32,871 nucleotides of DNA from a virus, in IMG/VR virus record IMGVR_UViG_3300049435_000120, positions 1 to 32,871 of that record. One strand, written 5' to 3'. Of the stretch, positions 6,945 to 16,000 are shown in pieces. The position numbers and the translations under genes are program-made. Under the pieces are notes generated by a model. That model searched no databases, was not told the DNA's origin, and saw only the letters and a program-made list of their open reading frames with translations. How positions within the stretch are numbered: position 1 is the stretch's first letter; each line of letters begins with the position of its first letter.

Positions 6945-7333
6945 AGCAGCACACGTCCAGACAGGTTCCCCACCGGGAAACTGATCGTGTCACCAGAACT
7001 CACCGCTCTCGGAGTGGCCAGAGCCCCCCACCACAACAGGTTCCCGCTCGTCAACGCATCGTAAATACCGACATGCGTGACTGTGCCCCAAGACGCCCCA
7101 GCGGGAGGGAACGTCACAGCGTTGTCCGATTCGATTGTTCCGTCGACAGCCGCTGACCAGTCTGTTGTCATCAGCGGCTCTCTGGCATACCCCGATCCGG
7201 TTACCTCATGCAGGTTGGGCGTGGCAGCCAATGGCTGTGGTTCTGCCACATGCAGCGACAGAAACCCAGGAATCGTGCCGCCACGAAGGGCGTAATTGAG
7301 AATCGAATTGGCGAATACAACCCCCACGCCCAT
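6941..7333 (-). CDS. Small virion protein, paralogue D of a four-member family, 130 aa
   Basis: The ATG has AGGAGG six bases upstream. The core matches the family: SGYAREPL, AVTFPPAGASWGTVTH, VGIYDALTSGNLLWWGAL, and SSGDTISFPVGNLSG. The N-terminal helix is more diverged (VVFANSILNYALRG). It is the first of three tandem copies (with the 127- and 135-residue proteins); a fourth lies some 14 kb upstream at 21231. The tandem set probably arose by local duplication followed by strong divergence and may form different positions of one assembly. Confidence 0.8.
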   Translation of the reverse strand: MGVGVVFANSILNYALRGGTIPGFLSLHVAEPQPLAATPNLHEVTGSGYAREPLMTTDWSAAVDGTIESDNAVTFPPAGASWGTVTHVGIYDALTSGNLLWWGALATPRAVSSGDTISFPVGNLSGRVLL

Positions 7334-7334
7334 G

Positions 7335-7859
7335 TCAACCTCCTGATGCTGATGTCAGCCTGCGACGTCGCAAAGCGGCGGGGGACATGTCCGCTGGCGC
7401 CGGAACGACCCCTGATCGTGCCTCCTGCTGATCTGCTACCTGCTGCAGTTGAAGCGCGGCGTACGCCACAAACGCTTCGAGAGTGAGTCTCTGCACCACC
7501 CCCCCAACAAACGTCATCACCACCGCATCAGACGTGAAGCTCAGCGGAACGAGACCGTCAACCGTTGGATCGTGCGGCTGGAAGTACACCAACCGATCAT
7601 CGACGTAGACGAGAAATGCCAAATCGGGAATCGCGAACTGAGCTCGCACTACGTCGGCGGGAACGCCGTTGACTGGAGTTACACCATCCCACCATTCCCA
7701 ACGGACGCGGTTCGCTGCCGCCGCAGCGAACGCATCCGTAGGGATGTTCAGCAGCACCGCGTCGAGTACTTCCGGAGTGAACGTGATCCCCTGGTTGGCG
7801 AACCTATCGATGAGCGTCGCCCGAGTGCCATCCTGGATTGTCACGGCCACACCGTCCAC
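7335..7859 (-). CDS. Virion-module protein of unknown function, 174 aa
   Basis: The gene starts within the last 19 bases of the upstream fibre gene at a GTG without a clear ribosome binding site; GTGs slightly downstream are possible starts. The N-terminal 50 residues are helical (ATLIDRFANQGITFTPEVLDAV), followed by a beta-rich part (RVRWEWWDGVTPVNG, LAFLVYVDDRLVYF). The sequence ends with an Ala/Gln-rich helix (LEAFVAYAALQLQQVADQQEA) and a basic tail. No family is recognised. Placed between a fibre gene and the tandem small virion proteins, it is probably part of the tail fibre complex or its chaperone. Confidence 0.7.
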   Translation of the reverse strand: MDGVAVTIQDGTRATLIDRFANQGITFTPEVLDAVLLNIPTDAFAAAAANRVRWEWWDGVTPVNGVPADVVRAQFAIPDLAFLVYVDDRLVYFQPHDPTVDGLVPLSFTSDAVVMTFVGGVVQRLTLEAFVAYAALQLQQVADQQEARSGVVPAPADMSPAALRRRRLTSASGG

Positions 7860-9202
7860 GGATGACTCAACGGATCAGCCCACCCGTAGGAGTACAAGCA
7901 GATCGACACAGTGAGATCCTGCGCTGTCGGTGGTTCGGCCGTGTCTCCCTGATCGACGTCAACGGTGAGACAATCCCCTTCAACAAGCTCCATGATCGCG
8001 GTGGGTGGCATCCGAGCACCGATCTGCAGCCCGACCGGGATCCGTGGGCGATCAGCGTCAGCCGTGAAAATCGAAGCGAAGGTTGGCGTAGCACCACTGC
8101 CTTTCTTCACATTGACGATCACCGCCTGGTTGGACGGCATGTAGCCCCGCCCCAGCGAAGCTCTCACCGCTACGATCGTGGCCTGAGGATGCTCACACAC
8201 CCAAACGTTCGTGCCGGTCAACGCGAACACGTTGCCGTCCATCGTGAACGTGACGATCTCCGGAAACGCCGACACCCCCGACAACGGAAGCCGTCCCTGC
8301 GCTTCCGCCATGTCGGTCAGCTGAACCTTCGCCGGGCTCCCCACCGTCACGCCCTGCAGCGGCGGCTGCCCAAACGTTGTCGGTGTCCCCACGTCCGTGT
8401 AAGGCGACACCGACTGTGTCGTCAACAATGAGTTCGTGTAATCGTTGACCGTGAACGTGCGGTAGATCCGCCACGACCACCCAGCCGGAAGCGCCGTAGG
8501 CAAAGAGAGAATCACCGAGTTCGTCTGCCGAGTCGTGTTCGTCAACGGTCTCGTCCGGTCACAGTTCGGCGCCAGCCCAGTATCAACGAAAGTCGTTGGG
8601 GGTGTCGCCATAGACATGTCAACCGACGCAACGAAGAAGTAGCCGGGACCGTCCGGGGCCTGACGGTACACATTGAACGCGGTCGCTCCGGACGGCAACG
8701 CAGGCAACGTGATTGTGATGGCGTTCGTTGATGTCGCCGAATCGACCAGGAGATACTCCGGGTTCACAGCGGGCGTTTCGAAGTTGCTCACTGCCCCCGA
8801 GTAGGCGGAGAGGACGTAGTAGTAGTTGCCCGGAAGAAGTGTGCCTCCTGTCGTAGCGAACGACAGGTTGGGTTTCGCCGGGGTTTGGATCTGCGCCGGG
8901 GTGTCCACGAACGCTTCGGGAGAAGCCCCCGATTCGGTGCCGGTGGGACTGATCATCGTGTACCGATAGAAGACCCGTCGCCCGGACGGCAGAACCCCTG
9001 ACGTCGACACGACCGTGAGCGACGCCCCCAACGTCGGAGTGTTGCTCGTTCCTACCCCACCGCTGTGGTGATGTCCTTCAACCCCGAGGAAGAGCAGGAG
9101 GTCTTCGGTATCGCGGTCGGCGTCAGAGAACTTGTAGCTGTCGTCGGAGATGTTGTCCCCGACGTTGATTTTCTTCAGTCCATACCGACTCGTGAATCCC
9201 AT
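7841..9202 (-). CDS. Tail fibre or minor tail protein with Fn3-like segments, 453 aa
   Basis: The N-terminus (GLKKINVGDNISDDSYKFSD) followed by LLLFLGVEGHHHSGG looks like a conserved virion-attachment segment, and HHHSGG-type motifs are common in phage fibres. Residues about 75-290 contain two or three repeated beta modules marked by FYRYTMISPTGTES, YYYVLSAYSG, AFNVYRQAPDGPGYF and WRIYRTFTVND, which resemble fibronectin type III-like strands. The C-terminal 150 residues (ATIVAVRASLGRGYMPS, VIVNVKKGSG, GDCLTVDVDQGDT) look like a beta-sandwich tip domain seen in other phage tail proteins. The start has GGGAAAGGG just upstream. It is likely structural and involved in adsorption. Confidence 0.78.
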   Translation of the reverse strand: MGFTSRYGLKKINVGDNISDDSYKFSDADRDTEDLLLFLGVEGHHHSGGVGTSNTPTLGASLTVVSTSGVLPSGRRVFYRYTMISPTGTESGASPEAFVDTPAQIQTPAKPNLSFATTGGTLLPGNYYYVLSAYSGAVSNFETPAVNPEYLLVDSATSTNAITITLPALPSGATAFNVYRQAPDGPGYFFVASVDMSMATPPTTFVDTGLAPNCDRTRPLTNTTRQTNSVILSLPTALPAGWSWRIYRTFTVNDYTNSLLTTQSVSPYTDVGTPTTFGQPPLQGVTVGSPAKVQLTDMAEAQGRLPLSGVSAFPEIVTFTMDGNVFALTGTNVWVCEHPQATIVAVRASLGRGYMPSNQAVIVNVKKGSGATPTFASIFTADADRPRIPVGLQIGARMPPTAIMELVEGDCLTVDVDQGDTAEPPTAQDLTVSICLYSYGWADPLSHPWTVWP

Positions 9203-9262
9203 GTGCCCTTTCCCTTCACCGCTCCTGGCAAGGAGATCGTCTCGGCCGCTTCTGAATCTGAA

Positions 9263-12001
9263 TCACCAGCGAGCTCGCAGATTCTGACTCTTTCGAATCA
9301 CCACGTTTGACGGTCGACTGATGGAAGGGACCCGCGTAACGACACCCGTCGTTGACGGCGCGAATGCAGCATGGTCATCGGACTGGCTGAAAATGTGCCC
9401 ATCCGGGAACCCGTCCGCCTCCCATTCAGCGCGACTGACGTAAGAAAGATTCATGAAGGGGGCATCCCCTCCGATGCTCCCAGGTCCGCGTTCGAACCGG
9501 AACAGGAGCCCACCAAGATCGTCGGTGGCATAGAGATAGTTGCCATCACGCGAGTAGCAACACTCGATCATCTCGTCGGCAAAGTTACCCACCCGCGCCC
9601 AAGATCCCAACTGGTATGTATTTGTGACGACCTTGTCCCATGAAATCTCCACGAGAGCTCCGATGGGATATGCGTGACGAACCGCCACCACCAGACCATC
9701 ACCGCCGGGATGTACATCCAACCCCCAGTTCCCTTGCACGATCGGGTTGCTGCCAATCCGCGTGAAAGGCAACTGATCTTCAATGTCCCCCCACAGCAAC
9801 CACGGCTCGTACAACCCTGTTATCGGGTCCGTCGTATAAATTCCGGCCGGATGCGAGTTGTCATACACCGCCCCGATAAGCAAACCGTCTGAGGCCAGGA
9901 CACCATCTGGCACAACCATCGAGTTCCACGGCGTACTCACGGTCTGATCGCTCAACACCACATCGCTGACAAAATCTCCAGTCTCCGCATCCAAAACAAC
10001 CATCATATTTCGTCGGGAGTAAGCCGCTATAGCGTAGATGAGGGTGCCATCCGCCGAGTAAACAGGGGGCGTGTCGATGCCAAAGTTTGCCAGGCTCCAC
10101 AGCACATCCCCAGCAATGTTCATGCAGACAAGATCCATATCGCCGAACCATCCGGGGACGCAGAAGGTTTGCCCGTCTGGACTAACCGCCGGTCCGTACC
10201 CCCAAGTATCTCGACCCTTCGCGTAGGGATGGACCGCAACCAGATTCCCTTCGTCGTCAAGGAACATCAGCGCGGCGCAGTTTTCTGGAACGGGACTGTC
10301 GGGGAACGCGGAGAGAAACGGCCGTGCGCTTTCAGGGTATGTGGCGAGCCAAACATCTCTCAACATTCCGTCCTGGACTGAGCTCCCATGGTAGTTCTCT
10401 AAACCAGTTATCGCTACGACAATCGACGCTTGGGTGGCGTCCATCATCGGACCGAATGGGAGCTCTGCGTCAGGACCTGCGATAGCCAAACTTGCAACAA
10501 GCCAGCTGCCCGCCGGATATCCGCCCGACTCGTCCTCAACGATGTAGCTGCGAGCGTCCAGCGGATTGCGCTCGAAAAACGCCACCGTGGGCTTCCTCGG
10601 CCCCTGCGCTACCGCTGGCACAGCCGGTCGGAGAGAGATCGCTACCTGTGCCGTCGACGCACTAAGAGAGGACAGTTGCTGCCCATTGCCCCATGTCCAA
10701 ACGGGAGCGAATGGCGTTCCAATCCAGGCTAGCCGATCGATGGTCGCAAATCGGATCTGTCCGTAGCTCCCAAGACCAAGTCGAGAAACATAGCCTCTAT
10801 CTTGATACGAACCATATGTCCCCAGTCCGTAAGAAGGGTTGTCTACATAGAAATTCGTGACCGTTGTTGTCAAAAAGAGAGTCTGGATGAGTCTCGCGTT
10901 GTTGTAGCTGACGGTGATCGGATCAGATTCAGGGGATCCTTCCGCCGGGGACATTCCCTGTACCGCGTCGATCGGGTTCGTCGGATGGACACCACGATAG
11001 ATGGTGATATCCACCTGAGTGCCGGGCCCAAGCGATCCAATAGTCGTTGGATCGCCCGTCTGCCACACCTTGTAGGCCACCAGGCACCGCGGGTCGGTAT
11101 TCGAATATAGAGAGGTCCAGCCAGACGGCAGCGTAATCGCGTTTGCCGTCGGCGCCCACGCCTGAAGTAAGAGAAAATCTCCCGGCTGCACCGCATACCA
11201 GTTGTTCCCTGGAGCAGCCAAATCGAGCGTGTAAGGGTCGTATTGTCCCGTTGTATAAAAGTAGCTCGGAATCGGCCCAAAATCCTGGAAGCTGGTCATC
11301 ACTCCCGGATCTGGATCCGGATAGACAATCGTTGACCCGGAGCTCTTCGCTCCGACAATGTCTAGACTGCGATGCGTATCGAGGTACTCGGAGTAAGCAT
11401 ACGAGCCAGCGTCACCTGTGCTAAACCCCGTCCCGTATCGAGGTATCGCTCCCATGCCTCGATACACGATCGCGTCGAATCGCCAAAGCACGCTACGATC
11501 CACGGTCCAGCTAAACACCTGAGTCCTGTCAGCCATGAATCGATAGGCGGATTGGATGAACCGCACACCGTTCACCCCGGAAAGATGCAACCATCCGCTG
11601 CTCGTCGCGTTCTGGGTTCTCAGTGGCGGATGCTGCTCGACAAGGCTTACGCCTCCAGTGACCTCCGTAACACAGAGCACGAGTATGACAACATCACCCT
11701 TTTGCCCCGGCACCGCCAGCGTCGCCGGGTTCCCCACTCCTTCATTCCGATACTCCCCAACGGACGTTGGAAAAGGATTGGCCGCTTGGTAGAAGGTGAC
11801 TGTCGTCCCAGACGGATATTGCCAACTGACTCCAGTGACAAGCAGAAAGGAGGTGGGTGTTTTCCCCTGGTACGAATAGAGCGGACCGTTGGCGATCCTG
11901 ATCCAACCATTCGCTGGGAAACCGGACGTCGAATCCACCGTCACGTTCGTAGGACCACTGACACTCTGCATCCCCACAAAATGGGCTACGAGTGTCGTCA
12001 T
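9263..12001 (-). CDS. Tail fibre with lectin-like modules and a C-terminal beta-propeller, 912 aa
   Basis: Residues 1-75 form a small beta domain (NVTVDSTSGFPANGWIRI, LVTGVSWQYPSGTTV). Two related modules follow. The second, about residues 265-475, has GDFLLLQAWAPTANAITLPS, GWTSLY and YKVWQTGDPTT, a pattern shared with the 260-residue protein just upstream. From about residue 480 to 880 the sequence has propeller character of the quinoprotein/YVTN kind: AVSPDGQTFCVPGW, LVCMNIAGDVLWSL, PPVYSADGTLIYAIAA, VVLDAETGDFVSD, YSRDGNYLYATDDLGG. There is no ribosome binding site before the ATG; a 12-codon ORF overlapping it (ATGA) may supply coupling. The probable role is cell-surface recognition. The module boundaries are approximate. 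Confidence 0.78.
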   Translation of the reverse strand: MTTLVAHFVGMQSVSGPTNVTVDSTSGFPANGWIRIANGPLYSYQGKTPTSFLLVTGVSWQYPSGTTVTFYQAANPFPTSVGEYRNEGVGNPATLAVPGQKGDVVILVLCVTEVTGGVSLVEQHPPLRTQNATSSGWLHLSGVNGVRFIQSAYRFMADRTQVFSWTVDRSVLWRFDAIVYRGMGAIPRYGTGFSTGDAGSYAYSEYLDTHRSLDIVGAKSSGSTIVYPDPDPGVMTSFQDFGPIPSYFYTTGQYDPYTLDLAAPGNNWYAVQPGDFLLLQAWAPTANAITLPSGWTSLYSNTDPRCLVAYKVWQTGDPTTIGSLGPGTQVDITIYRGVHPTNPIDAVQGMSPAEGSPESDPITVSYNNARLIQTLFLTTTVTNFYVDNPSYGLGTYGSYQDRGYVSRLGLGSYGQIRFATIDRLAWIGTPFAPVWTWGNGQQLSSLSASTAQVAISLRPAVPAVAQGPRKPTVAFFERNPLDARSYIVEDESGGYPAGSWLVASLAIAGPDAELPFGPMMDATQASIVVAITGLENYHGSSVQDGMLRDVWLATYPESARPFLSAFPDSPVPENCAALMFLDDEGNLVAVHPYAKGRDTWGYGPAVSPDGQTFCVPGWFGDMDLVCMNIAGDVLWSLANFGIDTPPVYSADGTLIYAIAAYSRRNMMVVLDAETGDFVSDVVLSDQTVSTPWNSMVVPDGVLASDGLLIGAVYDNSHPAGIYTTDPITGLYEPWLLWGDIEDQLPFTRIGSNPIVQGNWGLDVHPGGDGLVVAVRHAYPIGALVEISWDKVVTNTYQLGSWARVGNFADEMIECCYSRDGNYLYATDDLGGLLFRFERGPGSIGGDAPFMNLSYVSRAEWEADGFPDGHIFSQSDDHAAFAPSTTGVVTRVPSISRPSNVVIRKSQNLRARW

Positions 12002-12036
12002 GACGCTGTCGTTATCACGAGTTGCAGAGCCGTCAT
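11998..12036 (-). CDS. Bridging minicistron, 12 codons (MTALQLVITTAS)
   Basis: Its ATG overlaps the TGA of the 260-residue gene (ATGA), and its own TGA overlaps the ATG of the 912-residue gene (again ATGA). The gene downstream lacks a ribosome binding site. The simplest role is a translational relay that carries terminating ribosomes across a 35-base gap. The peptide itself need not matter. Overlaps at both ends could be chance, hence moderate confidence. Confidence 0.4.
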   Translation of the reverse strand: MTALQLVITTAS

Positions 12037-12815
12037 ACCTGCCTCGACCGACTGTCGCGCGTGTTTTCCGTACGTCGAGGTTTCGCCTTCACGACGGAGC
12101 CCAGCACAACCATAGGTTCAGCGAGCGGAGGTGGCGGAGGTGGCGGAGGTGGCGGAGGGACGGCCGACGGTAGAACCCATTGAAGCGCGTAGACCTCCAT
12201 TGGATCTGAACCGGAGCCGATGAACGACCCTCCTGGAGCGACGCCTGCTGCAGGCAGAACATGCGACATGATCAGATCGCTCGGATACCCACTCCCAATC
12301 GCCCCAGAGTAGCCAGCTTCATAAACGTAGGTACTCCCCGCTCCGTGACCAACGGCATAGTCGCTTCCAATCCCGAAAGCGAACGCGACATCACCCGCTT
12401 TGATTTGCGAACTCGCGATCGGGTCGATGTATCCGTCGTGGGTCGTTGTCACATGCACCGCCGAGTGAAGAGTCGACGGCCCTGCCGTTAACCGGAAACC
12501 AAACAGGCTGCACCAGACCATGCCGGTATGGAGCAGTAGAGTCCCATGCGAAGTCGTCCAGCCTGTCGGGTCGCCGGTGTGCCATTGCCGCGTCCATACC
12601 CGTAACGTGGCACGACTCCCGATCCCTTCTCCGACAAGGCTCCAACCAGTGGCATCGAAAGTGACTGACGTAGCACTGCCCCAGAAAATCGTCTGGAACA
12701 GCCAGTCCCCATCCTGAACGCTCGTGTACACCCCGTCATAGCCCAGTGATGTCGCGTCAGTAGTGGTACCCCAATTTTCACCGACAAATGTCACGGCGGG
12801 CGAAAGGGTAAGCAC
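12033..12815 (-). CDS. Virion protein with lectin-like domain and polyproline tract, 260 aa
   Basis: GTG start with AAGGAG six bases upstream. The first 215 residues are one beta-rich domain with GDWLFQTIFWGSATSVTF, TGWSLVGEG, RVWTRQWHTGDPTGW and MVWCSLFGFRL. The GDWL...GW...W.TGDPT pattern is shared with a module of the 912-residue fibre, so the two are paralogous. Then follow 11 consecutive Pro, encoded by a 9-base tandem repeat, and a basic tail ending KAKPRRTENTRDSRSRQV. The polyproline part is probably a rigid spacer and the basic tail may contact another virion part or the cell surface. It belongs to the fibre block. Confidence 0.74.
   Translation of the reverse strand: MLTLSPAVTFVGENWGTTTDATSLGYDGVYTSVQDGDWLFQTIFWGSATSVTFDATGWSLVGEGIGSRATLRVWTRQWHTGDPTGWTTSHGTLLLHTGMVWCSLFGFRLTAGPSTLHSAVHVTTTHDGYIDPIASSQIKAGDVAFAFGIGSDYAVGHGAGSTYVYEAGYSGAIGSGYPSDLIMSHVLPAAGVAPGGSFIGSGSDPMEVYALQWVLPSAVPPPPPPPPPPPLAEPMVVLGSVVKAKPRRTENTRDSRSRQV
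12125..12159 (-). repeat. 9-bp tandem repeat encoding a polyproline tract
   Basis: On the + strand GCGGAGGTG occurs three times in a row followed by GCGGAGGG. On the coding strand it gives 11 Pro. The unit is a multiple of three, so copy-number change would lengthen or shorten the spacer without breaking the frame. Confidence 0.85.
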
Positions 12816-12824
12816 GACTTCTCC

Positions 12825-13058
12825 TTAAAGCTGGGTGATCCGACGCAAGGGTCCTGCTGGACCCGAAGAATCGTCTGAAGGATCGGGTGACGGCACCGTC
12901 GGAACGGCTGCTTGTGCCGTCACCCGATCGACGCGTTCCCCCTCATTTCTTGCCGTTCTGCGACCGACCCGAGGGTCACTCAATAGTTGAGCTACCAACA
13001 CTTCCAGGTCAGAAACCCGTTGCGTCAGGGACACAACATCAGCAGGCGTGTCTGTCAT
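12825..13058 (-). CDS. Small coiled-coil protein, 77 aa
   Basis: The ATG overlaps the stop of the 1,167-residue repeat protein by one base (TGATG). Residues 8-28 (VVSLTQRVSDLEVLVAQLL) show hydrophobic residues at heptad positions and would form a short coiled coil. The rest is disordered and rich in Pro, Ser and Asp, with a basic patch (RVGRRTARNEGERVDR). It is the second of two short coiled-coil genes flanking the repeat fibre gene (the other is at 16568). It may trimerise, cap or chaperone that fibre, but this is only suggested by position. Confidence 0.66.
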   Translation of the reverse strand: MTDTPADVVSLTQRVSDLEVLVAQLLSDPRVGRRTARNEGERVDRVTAQAAVPTVPSPDPSDDSSGPAGPLRRITQL

Positions 13059-16000
13059 CAGGGTCTCACTTTCGTTCGTGACCTGCCGATCACCGTCATA
13101 GCCGGAGGCGGCGTAATCGGCGCTATGGCAGGATCAATGATCGTCAGATCGCTGTCTCCAACCAACAGAATAGAAGCACCCCAGATCACCCGGAGCGTAC
13201 CAACGGCGGTCGACGTACCCGCCGAGCTCCCCCGGAGGTTCTCGACGGTGATCGTTCCAGTTGCGGTGCCGACACCGGCGCTGGACCCAACCAGCCCAAC
13301 GACGAGCGTCCGAACGACCGTGTCAGTGAGCGTCTCAGCGTCCGTCGACGTCCGAGCGACGGCTGTGCCGCGTCCTGCTGTTTCCGTCGTAGTGCAGCTG
13401 TCGCTACCCGTTCTGGGCAGGGACACTGTTCTGCTCAACACCTCCACGGTGGCGCGAGTATCGGCGGAACTCCGCATCGCCGCGGGAGCTCGGATGGCCA
13501 CCTCTGTCGAAACAAGCGTTTCGCTGCCAGTTCTGGTCGAGCTCAGCGACCTGGTCGCCGACTCCGTAGTGACAAGCGAATCAGAGCCTGTGCGTTTCGG
13601 TGCCTGAGTAGCAGTCAGCGTCTCCGCTGCCGTCTCAGCGTCAGAACCGGTGCGTGCCTCGGTGGTCGAGCGGGCCACTGCCTCTGAAGTGATCAGCGAG
13701 TCGGAGTTCGCCCGGGATCGAGTAGCGGTCGCCGAGGAAGTGTCGGTGGTGGTACGTGTATCGGCCCCCGAACGAACAAGGCTCTCTGCTCGAACAGCGG
13801 TTTCGCTGGTGGTCAGCGCGTCGGTGAGCGCCCGGGGGCGGGTAGCCGTGGCCGAACAGGTATCGGAGGTGCTGCGGGTATCTGGTGGACCGCGCGCCAA
13901 AGCGGTGGCACGTGTTGCGGATTCGGCTTCGGAGACCGCGTCGGAGACGGTGCGAGAGGCGACCTGGGTGACGGCAGTCAGAGTCTCCGTGATGGTCAGC
14001 GTGTCGCTGATCGTCCGACTGGCGTGGAAGCTCCGAACGACCGTTTCAACAGTGGCGACCGTCTCGCTGGTGAAGCGGAACTGGGCGCCCCCACCGAGAT
14101 CTTCGAAGAAGAAGACAGAGTCGGAAGTTGTACGAGTCCGAGCAATTAAGGTGGAGGCGGTGTCCGTCTCAACCAAGGTGTCCGCGAAGGAACGGCTCGC
14201 TGCCTGAGCTCTGGCCAGAGTCTCGGCGGTCGTCCGAGTGTCAGCAGACGACCGAGCATCGGCGGTGGTCTTCGTTGAGACCTCAGCACAGAGAGCCACA
14301 TCGGCAGCGGAACGCGTTGAGGACAGGGAACGTGTTGCGGTTTCGCTGAGAACGGTCGTGTCGGTGACGGCCCGGTTTCGAGTGGCCGTCACCGCACCGG
14401 TGTCGGAAGTGGTTGTGGTATCGGAACCGGCACGGGTTTCGGCGGAGACCCGTGTCACCGTCTCAGCAAGGCTCTTTGTATCGGAACTGGTTCGGCCAAG
14501 AGCGGCACTTCGAGTGGACGTGTCGGAGAGCCCGGTGGTGTCGGCGCCGGAACGGCCGAGACTGGTCGAACGAGTAGCCGTATCGGTGAAGGTCCCAGCG
14601 TCGGTTGCGTTGCGTTGACTGGAGACACCCCGTGTGACGGTGTCGGCCGTAACGAGCGTGTCGGTGATCGCCCGGACACGTGTCGATGTCGCCGCTCCGG
14701 AATCGGAGACGGTGGTGGTGTCGCTACCTGTCCTCGTTTCAGCGGAAACCCGCGTGACGGCATCGACACTGACCCGCGTCTCGGCCGCTGCCCGACCGGT
14801 AGCGGTGGCCCTGGTGGCAGTCTCGGCGGTGGTCTCAGTGTCAGCTGTGGCCCGGCCTAGCGCCGCCTGACGAACAGCCGTCTCGACAACGGCGACCGTG
14901 TCAACGAAAGATCGCTGGCTGGCGACTCCACGGCTGGCCGCGTCGGTGAGCGTCAGCGAATCCGAGATAGCTCTCGGCCTGGTTGACGTTGCCGCAGAAG
15001 TGTCGGTGGTGATCAGACTGTCGAGCGTTGAGCGGGATTCCGCTGCAGCACGCACGACGGTTTCTGTCTCGGCGCACGTCTCTGCCCCAGTGCGGGAGAG
15101 CGCCTCCCCACGAGTGCTTGCATCCGAGAATGTCGTTGCTTCGGTAGCCGCGCGAGTTTCGGTGGTAACTCTCGTTGCAGTTTCAACGAAACCGCGAGTG
15201 TCTGGAGGGGCGCGGGCCAGTGCCTCGGACCGCAGAATCGCTTCTGCCTCTGCCACCACATCGCTGGCGGTCCGGGCCAGCGTCCGGTAGGTGGCCGTCG
15301 CCGCGCTCTCCACAAGAGAAAGCGTCTCCGCCGCCGTCCTCGACGCCGCCAAGGAACGGGAAGCTGTTTCTGCAGACGGCAGCGTCTCTGGAGCCGTGCG
15401 TGCCTGCACGTTCGTCCGAACAACAACGTCAACCGTGGCGAGCGAATCTCCACTGGAACGAGCGAGAGACGACAGTAGAGCCACGTCACTGATGGAGTCC
15501 GTGTCGCTGGTTGTGCGAGCCAGAACGATCGCTCTGAGACTCGCGTCGGCTTCTCCAGTCGTTTCGCTGGCGTTCCTCGCCTGAGTAACAGCACGTTGAA
15601 CAGCGTCGGCGAGCGTTTCCGTATCGGTACCCATCCGAGCTACCGCTGTCGACTTTGTCGCCGTTTCTGTTGTCGTCTCGATGTCCGCCAGAGCCCGCTT
15701 CGGGCTGTAGATACCAGCGACGGTGTCTGTCTCGGTTAGGGAGTCGGAGATGGCCCTCGGCCTGATCGCGGTGGCGGCGGCAGTATCCGTCTCTGTCAGG
15801 GCATCTGTCCCCGTGCGAGCTTCGACACGGCTCGCCGCCGAAGCATCCGTTGTGGACAGCGTGTCTGCCGGAGAACGCTTCGGGTCGTAATCCCGAATGA
15901 CGGCCTCGGAGATGGACGCCGTCTCGGCCAACACCCGTTGCGGGTCGTAGTCGCGGGCCAGAGAGTCAATCTCGGCGAGAGACTCAGCCGTGGCACGAAG

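Noticed and set aside
9203-9262. A 16-codon ORF starting near the stop of the 912-residue gene as a third bridging minicistron
   Set aside because: Its stop does not overlap the next start, which has its own purine-rich ribosome binding site.
13650-14207. Rightward Val/Ser-rich ORFs opposite the repeat fibre
   Set aside because: They come from the strong codon periodicity of the leftward gene; several such ORFs occur in series without starts or ribosome binding sites.
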